Origin: Clostridium sp. AF15-31
GTDB taxonomy: Bacteria > Bacillota > Clostridia > Lachnospirales > Lachnospiraceae
Assembly (NCBI RefSeq): GCF_003461625.1
Contig: NZ_QTXL01000002.1
Coordinates: 37,992-101,991, forward strand
Length of the DNA: 64,000 nucleotides
Direction: 5' to 3'
Shown: positions 17,380-25,049 of the stretch, in pieces
How the letters are laid out: every line of letters begins with the position of its first letter
Position numbering within the stretch: position 1 is the stretch's first letter
The notes under the pieces: model-generated
Database searches by the model: none
Seen by the model: the letters and a program-made list of their open reading frames with translations, nothing else
Told to the model about the DNA's origin: nothing
Made by a program: the position numbers and the translations under genes

Positions 17380-18249
17380 ATGAAACTAGGAAGAAATGAT
17401 ATCTGCTGGTGCGGAAGTGGAAAGAAATACAAATCCTGCCATTTGAACATCGACAGCAAACTGGAAGAAATGAAGCTAAAGGGATATAAGATCCCGACGA
17501 GAAGAATGATGCGTTCACCGGAACAGATCGAAGGAATCCGTGTGGCATCCAAGGTAAATACAGAGGTGCTTGATTTCATCACTCCATTTGTAAAAGAAGG
17601 AGTATCTACAGGTGAGCTTGATCGAAGAATCTATGAATATACGAAATCAATCAATGCAATACCTGCCTGCCTTGGATATGAAGGATATCCGAAGAGTGTC
17701 TGTATATCGATCAACGATGTTGTCTGTCATGGTATCCCGGATGAGAAAACAATCCTGAAAAATGGAGATATTGTCAACATTGACTGTACAACGAAATATA
17801 ATGGATATTTTGGCGATTCATCCCGTATGTTCATGATCGGAGATGTTGATCCGGTCTGGAAGAAACTGGTAGAGGATACAAAGAAAGCACTGGATCTTGG
17901 AGTAGAAGTATGTAAGCCATATTCGACGATCGGTGATATCGGATATGCGATCAATACATTTGCCAAAGAGCAGGGCTATTCTGTCGTCCGTGAGATCGGC
18001 GGACATGGTGTGGGACTTGATATCCATGAAGATCCGTATGTCAGCCATATCGGACAGCCGGGCAAGGATTATGTGATTGCTCCAAGCATGACATTTACGA
18101 TTGAGCCAATGATCAATCTTGGTGTGCCTGACGTATGGCAGGATGCTGACGATGGCTGGACAATCCGTACAGATGATGGCAAGCCATCTGCCCAGTGGGA
18201 ATACACCCTTCTTATGACCGAGCACGGAATTGAGATTCTGGCCAAATAA
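17380..18249 (+). CDS. map: Methionine aminopeptidase with N-terminal SEC-C zinc motif
   Basis: A 289-aa type I enzyme that removes the initiator methionine. Residues 1-22 are a SEC-C-type zinc-binding motif (NDICWCGSGKKYKSCH), followed by the catalytic pita-bread fold. The metal ligands are visible: two Asp in NIDCTTKYNGYFGDSS, His in GGHGVGLDIHEDP, Glu in FTIEPMIN and Glu in WEYTLLMTE. It follows pyrE closely and ends just before element B, where it converges on htpG. Confidence 0.94.
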   Translation: MKLGRNDICWCGSGKKYKSCHLNIDSKLEEMKLKGYKIPTRRMMRSPEQIEGIRVASKVNTEVLDFITPFVKEGVSTGELDRRIYEYTKSINAIPACLGYEGYPKSVCISINDVVCHGIPDEKTILKNGDIVNIDCTTKYNGYFGDSSRMFMIGDVDPVWKKLVEDTKKALDLGVEVCKPYSTIGDIGYAINTFAKEQGYSVVREIGGHGVGLDIHEDPYVSHIGQPGKDYVIAPSMTFTIEPMINLGVPDVWQDADDGWTIRTDDGKPSAQWEYTLLMTEHGIEILAK

Positions 18250-18268
18250 TACTTTCATATAATTATAC

Positions 18269-18503
18269 AAAACACAGGGATTGCCCCTATACAGACCATA
18301 AGCCCCATTGTAATATGACATTTAGTGAAGGTTTCGTCGTGAAATGCATATTGCCAGTAAATACGAGCGCTTGTCTGAGCCAACGTTTAGTTGGCGAGTT
18401 AGCGCAGGAGTATTTACGAATCAGGCATATGCATTGAACAGAAACCGTAACGAGTCATTTATAATGGGGCTTATGGTCTGTATAGGGGCAATCCCTGTGT
18501 TTT
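18269..18503. repeat. Element B: 235-bp palindromic element with 41-bp perfect arms
   Basis: The arms 18269-18309 and 18463-18503 are exact reverse complements over 41 bp and end in TTTT/AAAA, so they can act as a terminator in both directions. The interior is a nested set of further inverted repeats: GGTTTC/GAAACC, ATGCATA/TATGCAT, GTAAATAC/GTATTTAC, GCGCT/AGCGC, and an apical GCCAAC-GTTTA-GTTGGC hairpin. The core does not align well with elements A, C, D and E, so it seems a second family. It fills the space between map and the converging htpG. A 94-aa open frame through it is not credible. Confidence 0.85.
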
Positions 18504-18522
18504 ATATTTTAAATGAATGGCA

Positions 18523-20460
18523 TTATTTGGCCAGAATGCTTAAGATCTCGTTGCTTCTTGCGACGAACTTGGTCATGGCATCGGCAGATAATGGTCTGTT
18601 GGCAAGGACTGCCAGATCATATAACTGACAGCAGATGGTAGGAGTGTTCTCGCCATCCGGGTTGTCAAGGACATATTTGACCAGATTATTGTTGGCATTT
18701 AATACCAGTGTTTCACCCTTGCCGCCGAACATGGCAGGATCCATGCCCATACCGGCCATACCATACATCTTCATCATTTCCTGCATACGTCTGGATTCTT
18801 CGGATAAGGTCAGCATAGAAGATAAGTCTTTATTCTTTAATGCTTCTACCTTGATCGTGATATTTTCGACATCCAGTGCTTTCTTGAAGAGTTCGGTCAG
18901 CTTGTCGGTATAATCCTTTGCTGTTTCTTCGGATAATGATTCATCTACAAAATTATCGGACAGATCTGCATCGATTCTGTAGAAATGTACATTTTCATTT
19001 TTCTGTTCCAGAAGCGTGATAAATGGGCTGTCAATCGTCTGTGTCATGATTAGGGCATCCATGCCTTCCTCTTTGAACATGTTAATGTACTGTGACTGAG
19101 CAACTTCATCCGTAACATAGAAGACTTTGTTTTCGTATTTTTCTTTTCCGGCTTCCAGATATTCCGGCAGAGTCAGGTATTTGCCTTCCAGATTCTTGTA
19201 GATACAGAAGTCTTTCATCTTCTCTAAGAATTTCTCATCCTTTAAGCAGCCGAATTTGATAAATGGGTTGATGTCATCCCAATATTTCTCATAATCTTCT
19301 CTGTGAACCTTATACATACCGGATAATTTATCGGCTACCTTCTTTGTGATGTAATCGGAGATCTTCTTAACAAATCCATCATTCTGCAGAGCACTTCTGG
19401 ATACGTTCAGCGGAAGATCCGGACAGTCGATGGTACCTTTTAACAGCATCAGGAATTCAGGGATAACTTCTTTGATATTATCAGCTACGAATACCTGGTT
19501 GTTATACAACTTGATCGTTCCTTCCAGATTATCATACTGGGTATTGATCTTAGGGAAGTACAGGATTCCTTTCAGGTTAAATGGATAGTCCATGTTCAGG
19601 TGGATCCAGAACAATGGATCTTTGTAATCATGGAATACTTTATGATAGAAGTCTTTGTATTCATCGTCTGTACAGTCATTTGGATGCTTGGTCCAGAGAG
19701 GTGTTGTAGTATTTAAAGGCTTTGGTGCTTCTTTTTCTTTCTTTTCGGCAGCATCCTTTGTTTCATCGGTTTCAGCAGTAGCTTCTTCCGATGCTTCAGC
19801 TTTGGTTGCCTTTTCTTCTTCGTCTTTTGCAGGGGCATCTGCATTTGTAAAGTAGATTTCTACAGGCATGAAAGAGCAGTATTTGTCGATTACTTCTTTG
19901 ATGCGGTATTCATTTGCAAATTCATAGCTGTCTTCATTCAGATACAGGGTGATAACAGTACCTCTGGTTTCTTTGTCGCCTTTATCCATGGAGAAGTCTG
20001 TTCCGTTCTCACATTCCCAATATACAGGTTCTGCGTCCTGTTTGTAGGAAAGGGATTCGATCGTTACCTTATCGGCAACCATGAATGCGGAGTAGAAACC
20101 GAGTCCGAAATGACCGATGATCTGTTCCTCTGTTGCCTTGTCCTTGTACTGCTCAAGGAAAGCAGCAGCACCGGAAAATGCAATCTGATTAATATACTTT
20201 TCGACTTCTTCAGCAGTCATACCGATACCATTATCAATAAACTGTAAGGTCTTGTTGTCCGGGCTTGCGATCACATCGATACGATAAGGTTCGTCCGGTT
20301 CGTCAAATTCGCCCATCAGAGATAATTTCTTTAATTTTGTTACAGCATCACAGCCGTTTGAGATTAATTCCCTGACAAAGATATCATGGTCGGAATACAG
20401 CCATTTCTTGATGACAGGGAAAATGTTTTCGCTGTTAATTGATAAACTTCCTTTTTTCAT
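18523..20460 (-). CDS. htpG: Hsp90-family chaperone HtpG
   Basis: A 645-aa ATP-dependent dimeric cytoplasmic chaperone. The N-terminal GHKL ATPase motifs are present: ELISNGCDAVTKL, FIDNGIGMTAEEV and GHFGLGFYSAFMV. The middle domain catalytic-loop region (LNVSRSALQND) is followed by a dimerisation domain. Residues about 203-247 form a Glu/Lys/Ala/Thr-rich charged linker of roughly 45 residues, a position where eukaryotic Hsp90, but rarely bacterial HtpG, has a long linker. A sigma-A promoter and a perfect CIRCE element lie upstream, pointing to HrcA control. The gene converges on map through element B. Confidence 0.95.
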   Translation of the reverse strand: MKKGSLSINSENIFPVIKKWLYSDHDIFVRELISNGCDAVTKLKKLSLMGEFDEPDEPYRIDVIASPDNKTLQFIDNGIGMTAEEVEKYINQIAFSGAAAFLEQYKDKATEEQIIGHFGLGFYSAFMVADKVTIESLSYKQDAEPVYWECENGTDFSMDKGDKETRGTVITLYLNEDSYEFANEYRIKEVIDKYCSFMPVEIYFTNADAPAKDEEEKATKAEASEEATAETDETKDAAEKKEKEAPKPLNTTTPLWTKHPNDCTDDEYKDFYHKVFHDYKDPLFWIHLNMDYPFNLKGILYFPKINTQYDNLEGTIKLYNNQVFVADNIKEVIPEFLMLLKGTIDCPDLPLNVSRSALQNDGFVKKISDYITKKVADKLSGMYKVHREDYEKYWDDINPFIKFGCLKDEKFLEKMKDFCIYKNLEGKYLTLPEYLEAGKEKYENKVFYVTDEVAQSQYINMFKEEGMDALIMTQTIDSPFITLLEQKNENVHFYRIDADLSDNFVDESLSEETAKDYTDKLTELFKKALDVENITIKVEALKNKDLSSMLTLSEESRRMQEMMKMYGMAGMGMDPAMFGGKGETLVLNANNNLVKYVLDNPDGENTPTICCQLYDLAVLANRPLSADAMTKFVARSNEILSILAK

Positions 20461-20589
20461 AAAAATGCATCTCCTTATATAAATTCTATATTATTCCAGT
20501 TGTCAGAACAAATCGGAATACGCAAATATCTATATATGTGTAATGCGAGAAATATCTGCCCTATCTGTTCTGTGTTATCACTAACAGGT

Positions 20590-20618
20590 ATCATAAATCA
20601 GAAAAAAATAGAAGTCAA
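20590..20618 (-). promoter_or_regulatory. htpG promoter
   Basis: On the minus strand TTGACT (20613-20618) and TATGAT (20590-20595) are separated by 17 bp, about 130 bp upstream of the htpG start. Confidence 0.75.
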
Positions 20619-20625
20619 GACAAAA

Positions 20626-20652
20626 TTAGCACTCAAATATGTTGAGTGCTAA
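20626..20652. promoter_or_regulatory. CIRCE element (HrcA operator)
   Basis: TTAGCACTC, 9 nt, GAGTGCTAA is a perfect copy of the CIRCE consensus. It sits 7 bp upstream of the -35 box of the htpG promoter. HrcA represses groE and dnaK operons through this site; here it points to HrcA control of htpG. Confidence 0.93.
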
Positions 20653-20704
20653 TAATTCATAAATATTTTATGGTTTATTTAGAAATTAGTGCTGTAACAG
20701 GTGG

Positions 20705-21190
20705 TTAAAAGATCTGATTCTGTTTAAAAAAAGCAGATACATTTGCATCCCAGATGTTTGCAAGTGTTTTATCCATGGAGAAAATGTTCATGGATGCCAT
20801 CGTTGTAAGTGAGATCTTTTCTCCATCAAAGTAGATGTTTAAAGACAGATTTGCAATGTCGGATGTCGTGAGATTCAGATGGTTCTGTTCAATGATCCGG
20901 TTAATGTTCGCGTCCGATAAGATCAGCACGATCTTGAAGTTTAATGGGAGTTTATTGCCCTTGATGACATTGAAGATATGATGTCTGACAGCCCCCCATG
21001 TCGTATAAGTATTTGAAGTCATTTCTTCCAGTTCTTCCGTATCAAAAAAAGATGGATTCAGTCTGCCGTCAATCGTATAAGAAACGTCGGAACGGACATA
21101 GGCTTCCACCAGCAAAAATGTGTCAAAGACCGGTTCCATCAGAAGCTTTTTAACGAAGTTTTTTGTTTCAGTAATTTCTATATTAAGCAT
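20705..21190 (-). CDS. Conserved hypothetical protein, possibly DUF5721
   Basis: A 161-aa soluble protein with no signal peptide and no catalytic motif visible. It starts LNIEITETKNFVKKLLMEPVFD and contains TIDGRLNPSFFDTEELEE, a pattern I associate, from memory only, with the Lachnospiraceae family DUF5721. The ATG at 21190 (minus strand) is preceded by GGGAGG about 12 nt away. It is read in the same direction as htpG, with about 245 bp and the CIRCE/promoter region between them, so the two are probably separate units. The function is unknown. Confidence 0.7.
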   Translation of the reverse strand: MLNIEITETKNFVKKLLMEPVFDTFLLVEAYVRSDVSYTIDGRLNPSFFDTEELEEMTSNTYTTWGAVRHHIFNVIKGNKLPLNFKIVLILSDANINRIIEQNHLNLTTSDIANLSLNIYFDGEKISLTTMASMNIFSMDKTLANIWDANVSAFFKQNQIF

Positions 21191-21313
21191 ATGCAGCTCT
21201 TACCTCCCTGCCATAAACAACGGATCGCGATAAAATGATGCTTTTAGTTTACAGGAAAAGAGGAAAGGTTGCAATCGGAAATCTGAAAACAGTCGGATGA
21301 GAAAATCCATTTG

Positions 21314-21342
21314 TTGAACTTTAGCGGGAGGTGTGTTAGTAT
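21314..21342 (+). promoter_or_regulatory. Promoter of the PH-domain gene
   Basis: TTGAAC, a 17-bp spacer and TAGTAT lie about 35 bp upstream of the start at 21378. Confidence 0.6.
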
Positions 21343-21377
21343 TTTTACAGATTTATAAAAATATGGGAGGTTTTGAA

Positions 21378-21770
21378 ATGGCAGAGATTATATGGAAGGA
21401 TCGCAAACGTATATTTTTCGGATTACCATGGACATTTACAAAGTACAGCATATCAGAGGATCGGTTATTTATCAGTACGGGGTTTTTCAGTGTGAAAGAA
21501 GATGAAGTACGACTTTATCGCATCATGGATGTTTCATTGGAACGTAAATTATGGCAGAGAATGTGCGGACTTGGAACGATCAAATGCTGTTCCGCAGATA
21601 AGACAATGGGAGATTTCGAGATCAAGAACATCAAGAAGTCCAGAGAGGTCAAGGAAATGTTATCAAATATGGTAGAAGATGAACGTACCAAAAAGAAGGT
21701 TTCCAGCCGTGAGTTCATGGATCATGAACGCGATGAATTCGACGACTACGACGACCACGATACATATTAA
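21378..21770 (+). CDS. Bacterial PH-domain protein (bPH2/YdbS-like)
   Basis: A 130-aa protein without transmembrane segments. It carries a compact bacterial PH-like beta domain: IFFGLPWTFTKYSISEDRLF, then VRLYRIMDVSLERKLWQRMC, the typical core of the bPH2 family. The C-terminal 25 residues are strongly acidic and end DYDDHDTY. These domains are widespread and mostly uncharacterised. ATG 21378 follows GGGAGG; the longer open frame from 21333 starts within the promoter. The gene converges on the gene ending at 22323, with elements C and D between them. Confidence 0.75.
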   Translation: MAEIIWKDRKRIFFGLPWTFTKYSISEDRLFISTGFFSVKEDEVRLYRIMDVSLERKLWQRMCGLGTIKCCSADKTMGDFEIKNIKKSREVKEMLSNMVEDERTKKKVSSREFMDHERDEFDDYDDHDTY

Positions 21771-21777
21771 GAGGGAC

Positions 21778-22119
21778 GATCAAAAGTGCGTTGTTGCTTT
21801 ATATGATAGTAGCTTGCTTTGATCAGTAATGTAAGATCGTATCTGGTTGTTCAGCAAGAGGGATGCGTTGACAATTAAATGAGAACTGATATTACATATT
21901 ATTCCGCAAGACGCTTCCGCTCTACCTTCGACGTAGTGGTACATAAGGCTGCAAAAGACGCAGCCTAAGTACCAACGCTCAGGCAGGCTTGCTTCATAAT
22001 AGTAATATCAGTTCTCATTTTAAATTATAAGGTAAAGTGATTGCTGAACAACCAGATACGATCTTTTACGATATGAAAACAAGATACCATGATATAAAAG
22101 CAACAACGCACTTTTGATC
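21778..22119. repeat. Element C: 342-bp nested triple inverted repeat
   Basis: Three successive perfect inverted repeats are nested: 21778-21800 with 22097-22119 (23 bp), 21835-21857 with 22041-22063 (23 bp), and 21877-21895 with 22002-22020 (19 bp). At the centre (about 21897-22001) is a core homologous to elements A, D and E, in reverse orientation. On the minus strand it has a GGTAC/GTACC stem, an apical GGCTGC/GCAGCC hairpin, and a GC-GGAA-GC mini hairpin in place of the AC-GNRA-GT of the others. It begins 8 bp after the PH-domain gene. The arms do not end in long T-runs. Confidence 0.8.
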
Positions 22120-22166
22120 TGTCAGTGGAATCAAGTATCGAAGTAGACTATATCTTATCATAGACA

Positions 22167-22313
22167 GACAGGGAACCCTGCATACCTTTATGGAGCAGAC
22201 CTTTTTTCACGTCGGTTCTTAACGAGTCACCGAAGGTGAGAAGTTTAGTACCGTTACGTGAAAAATAGAACGCGAGTGTTCTGCGGAATAAAGGGTATGC
22301 AGGGTTCTCTGTC
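22167..22313. repeat. Element D: structured core in a 20-bp inverted repeat
   Basis: The outer arms (22167-22191 and 22288-22313) pair as GACAGGGAACCCTGCATACC against GGTATGCAGGGTTCTCTGTC with one mismatch and one bulged base. The core (about 22187-22292) is in plus orientation and closely matches element E. It has AGCAGA/TCTGC, then TTTTTTCACG/CGTGAAAAA, CGGT/ACCG, an apical TCACC-GAA-GGTGA hairpin, and an AC-GCGA-GT mini hairpin on the 3' side. It lies 10 bp from the end of the converging gene at 22323 and 47 bp from element C. Confidence 0.8.
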
Positions 22314-22322
22314 GTTCGGTGA

Positions 22323-23564
22323 TCAGATATTCTCGGCTATCTTGGTGACGCCAACGTAGATTTGGGAGACTTTGTACCAGGTGGAGTAGTCGGTGATGCC
22401 GGTAACGGGCAGATCGAAGATCTGCTGAAAGCGTCTGACGGCATCGGCAGTGGCAGGTCCATAGATGCCATCGGCGGCGACCGTTGGTATGGACGGATAA
22501 TTCTGTGCGATACGATTTAACTGCTCCTGAAGCTGACGAACCTTGTCACCGGTTGCGCCGATTGACAGATCGTATCCCGGATAAGAGGATGGAATACCGG
22601 CAATGGTTTCGGCAGAGTTGATATAAATGGAATCGCCATAGTAGTAGCGTAAGATCTCTATCGCAGACAGTCCCTGATCGGCAAGATGCTTGGAACCCCA
22701 TTGGGTCATCCAGTTTGGACAGGTGACCCGTTTCCCGTCACAGTATTGTGTAAAGATCGGTTGGGTGACACCCGGCCTTGACAGATAATTGGCAAATTGT
22801 TCATCAACGATACGGGAGATATTTTTATATATTGTCTTGTTATAGATCCATTTCTGATCGTAAGCGGTTGAAGATGTGATCGTAAAATCGTATCCCTTTC
22901 CACGATACCATTCTGTATAGACACGGTTTAAGGTGAAGGACATAATTGCAAGGATGTTGGCTCGAAGGGAAGCATCCGGCCATGTGGAGTAGATTTCATT
23001 TGATGCAACATTCTTTATGTAGTCTTTGTAGGGTACATAGTAGTCGATTGCAGTTGGGTCGGAAGGAGCTCCGTCATGAACCACGATGGTTTCCGGAATC
23101 ACGACACGGCTTAAGACGATCTCGCCTGTCTCTGCAACTGTTTTAATCTCATCCTCAGCAATCTTTGGCGGATATTCTTCCCAGAGGGTATGAGCACCGA
23201 TCACCGTTGGGTTATAGCTCGATTGGTCAGTATCAGAAACACGCAGCTTAACTGACTGAATGCCCTTTTCGTCGGTAAACATCTGTACACCGGAGATGAT
23301 ACGTGGTTCAAATCCGGGTGCATTGATTTTCAGATTGTATTCGGAATATGGCTGGTTGTCAGATGGTTCCATGCTGTATTCCAGTGGCGGAGTTTCAAGG
23401 GTGATGCCGTCGATGATACCGTCACTGTCTGTTTGCAGTTCCTCTATTACTTCATCCGGAGTTCCGGTTGATGCGACAGAAACGACCGCACCGGTTACCG
23501 GATATGCAGTCTGTTCCGAGATGATCCTGATTTTTAATGTTCCGTTATTGTTTCCATTTGCCAT
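22323..23564 (-). CDS. SpoIID-like protein with C-terminal peptidoglycan-binding domain
   Basis: A 413-aa protein. Residues about 8-110 look like a carboxypeptidase-regulatory-like beta domain (TLKIRIISEQTAYPVTGAVV). A middle domain (about 165-320) begins VPYKDYIKNVASNEIYSTWP, reminiscent of SpoIID/LytB-type lytic proteins. The C-terminus (about 340-405) is a peptidoglycan-binding-1 domain (IGATGDKVRQLQEQLNRIA, then ADGIYGPATADAVRRFQ). No signal peptide is visible, so export or a role inside a developing cell is unresolved. The presence of this domain does not prove sporulation. The middle-domain assignment is the least certain part. Confidence 0.7.
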   Translation of the reverse strand: MANGNNNGTLKIRIISEQTAYPVTGAVVSVASTGTPDEVIEELQTDSDGIIDGITLETPPLEYSMEPSDNQPYSEYNLKINAPGFEPRIISGVQMFTDEKGIQSVKLRVSDTDQSSYNPTVIGAHTLWEEYPPKIAEDEIKTVAETGEIVLSRVVIPETIVVHDGAPSDPTAIDYYVPYKDYIKNVASNEIYSTWPDASLRANILAIMSFTLNRVYTEWYRGKGYDFTITSSTAYDQKWIYNKTIYKNISRIVDEQFANYLSRPGVTQPIFTQYCDGKRVTCPNWMTQWGSKHLADQGLSAIEILRYYYGDSIYINSAETIAGIPSSYPGYDLSIGATGDKVRQLQEQLNRIAQNYPSIPTVAADGIYGPATADAVRRFQQIFDLPVTGITDYSTWYKVSQIYVGVTKIAENI

Positions 23565-23801
23565 TTTAGTAATCCTGAATTATAATCTGTTTATTATATG
23601 AAGCAAAGTTACATTTCATGCCAATAATACTTTATCAATGCAGAAGCAGGAAAGAATGTATGTTATGCGTGGTGTAATGATCGTTTAGAAGATTTAAATG
23701 ACAGAAACAAGTGTTATGTATGGTATATAATGATGAGGTATATGAAAAAAGAATTTATTGAAAAGTAATATAAAAGGAAAGAAGCGACAGGAGGTTTCAC
23801 T

Positions 23802-24446
23802 ATGGCATATTTTCCAATGTTTATCAATCTGGAAAACAAAAAAGTAATTGTACTTGGCGGAGGAAAGACCGCACTTCGAAAGATTAACTCTCTGATAAAG
23901 TTTGACTGTAAGATCGCAGTTATCGCACCGAGGATCTGCGATGAGATCAAGGCAGTACCGGGAATCAGTGTACATGAGTCGAATATGACATTAGATGCAC
24001 TTGATACGGCAGATATGGTAATTGCAGCGACTAAGAGGGATGATGTAAATGCTAAGATCGGAAAGTATTGTAACGAACATAATATTCCGGTCAATGTAGC
24101 AGATAACAAAGATGTCAGCAGCTTCCTGTTCCCCGGAATTGTTATGCGTGAAGACCTGGTGATAGGGGTCACAACAGGAGGCTACAGTTCAAATGTAGCA
24201 AAGGAGATCCGTAATATGATCGAGAAGCTGATTCCTTATGAGTATGGAACCTTGACCAGAAAGATGGGAGCATACCGAGAGATTGCGTCCATTAATATCA
24301 AGGATGCTTATTTAAGGGAACTGGCACTGGATGAGATCATCAAACAGGCAATCAGCAATAAGTATATGATCGATGACCGAAAGGCAAATAAGATTCTGGA
24401 TCGTTATGCGAAGGAAGATGAGCTGAGAGCGAAGGGCATGCGATAA
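23802..24446 (+). CDS. Precorrin-2 dehydrogenase / sirohydrochlorin ferrochelatase-type protein
   Basis: A 214-aa protein of the Met8/CysG N-terminal type. It has an NAD-binding Rossmann motif (KVIVLGGGKTALRKI), the segment DMVIAATKRDDVNAKI and the dimer-domain motif ITTGGYSSNVAKEIR (here starting VTTGG). Such enzymes oxidise precorrin-2 and insert iron to make siroheme, or feed cobalamin synthesis. No other siroheme or cobalamin gene is in the window, so the pathway context is missing. GGAGG lies upstream of ATG 23802. The gene diverges from the preceding leftward gene. Confidence 0.85.
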   Translation: MAYFPMFINLENKKVIVLGGGKTALRKINSLIKFDCKIAVIAPRICDEIKAVPGISVHESNMTLDALDTADMVIAATKRDDVNAKIGKYCNEHNIPVNVADNKDVSSFLFPGIVMREDLVIGVTTGGYSSNVAKEIRNMIEKLIPYEYGTLTRKMGAYREIASINIKDAYLRELALDEIIKQAISNKYMIDDRKANKILDRYAKEDELRAKGMR

Positions 24447-24453
24447 AAAATAC

Positions 24454-24481
24454 TTGCATTTTCCTTATAACGTGTTATAAT
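24454..24481 (+). promoter_or_regulatory. Promoter of the rimP-nusA-infB operon
   Basis: TTGCAT, a 16-bp spacer and TATAAT, with a TG extension before the -10 box, just after the preceding gene. Confidence 0.75.
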
Positions 24482-24509
24482 CTTGTTTTAGTAAGATTAT
24501 GGTAACTAT

Positions 24510-24542
24510 TAAGAGTGGGTTTTGGCCCACTCTTAGTTTTTG
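24510..24542 (+). terminator. Attenuator-like hairpin in the rimP leader
   Basis: TAAGAGTGGG (24510-24519) and CCCACTCTTA (24526-24535) form a perfect 10-bp stem with a 6-nt loop followed by GTTTTTG. It lies between the promoter and the rimP start, where it would cut off or regulate the whole operon. No obvious antiterminator is seen. Confidence 0.7.
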
Positions 24543-24596
24543 TAGAAAGGTGGTATTGCTACGAAGAAAACAGATATTGAAGCAAAAGCAACAGAG

Positions 24597-25025
24597 ATGG
24601 TTCTGCCGATCATTGAAGCAAATAACCTTGAACTGGTTGATGTGGAATATGTAAAAGAAGGCAGTGATTATTATCTGCGGATCTATGCAGATAAAGAAGG
24701 TGGAATAACGATCGGAGATTGTGAGATCGTGAACAGAGCCATGAGTGATCTGCTGGATGCAGATGACTTCATTAAGGATGCCTATATTCTTGAGGTCAGC
24801 TCTCCGGGGCTTACAAGACCATTAAAGAAGGAAAATGACTTTAAACGGAGTATTGGCAAGATCGTAGAGATCAAGACATATACCAAGATCGATAACTGTA
24901 AAGATTTTGAAGGTGAACTTACAGCGTACGATGAAGAAACAGTTACCATTTTGACAGAAGATGAGAAAGAACTGAAGATTGCAAGAAAAGATATATCGAT
25001 GATAAGACTTGCATTTGTATATTAA
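24597..25025 (+). CDS. rimP: Ribosome maturation factor RimP
   Basis: A factor needed for 30S subunit maturation. The core is clear: NNLELVDVEYVKEGSDYYLR, then EVSSPGLTRPLKKENDFKR. ATG 24597 gives 142 aa but has no Shine-Dalgarno site and removes the first helix. In-frame sequence upstream continues the homology (KKTDIEAKATEM), and AAAGGTGG at 24546-24553 points to initiation near 24555-24561. There the in-frame codons are ATT, GCT and ACG, so a non-canonical start (ACG 24561 or ATT 24555) is likely. The coordinates given are the conservative ATG version. It is the first gene of the nusA-infB operon. Confidence 0.9.
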   Translation: MVLPIIEANNLELVDVEYVKEGSDYYLRIYADKEGGITIGDCEIVNRAMSDLLDADDFIKDAYILEVSSPGLTRPLKKENDFKRSIGKIVEIKTYTKIDNCKDFEGELTAYDEETVTILTEDEKELKIARKDISMIRLAFVY

Positions 25026-25049
25026 TAAAAGAAGCGGGAGGATAAAAAA

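Noticed and set aside
18344..18628. 94-aa plus-strand open frame between map and htpG
   Set aside because: It runs through the palindromic element B and into the 3' end of htpG, has no Shine-Dalgarno site, and its sequence is dictated by the inverted repeats.
21778..22313. CRISPR array between the PH-domain and SpoIID-like genes
   Set aside because: The repeats are inverted and nested rather than direct and evenly spaced, and no cas genes are present.
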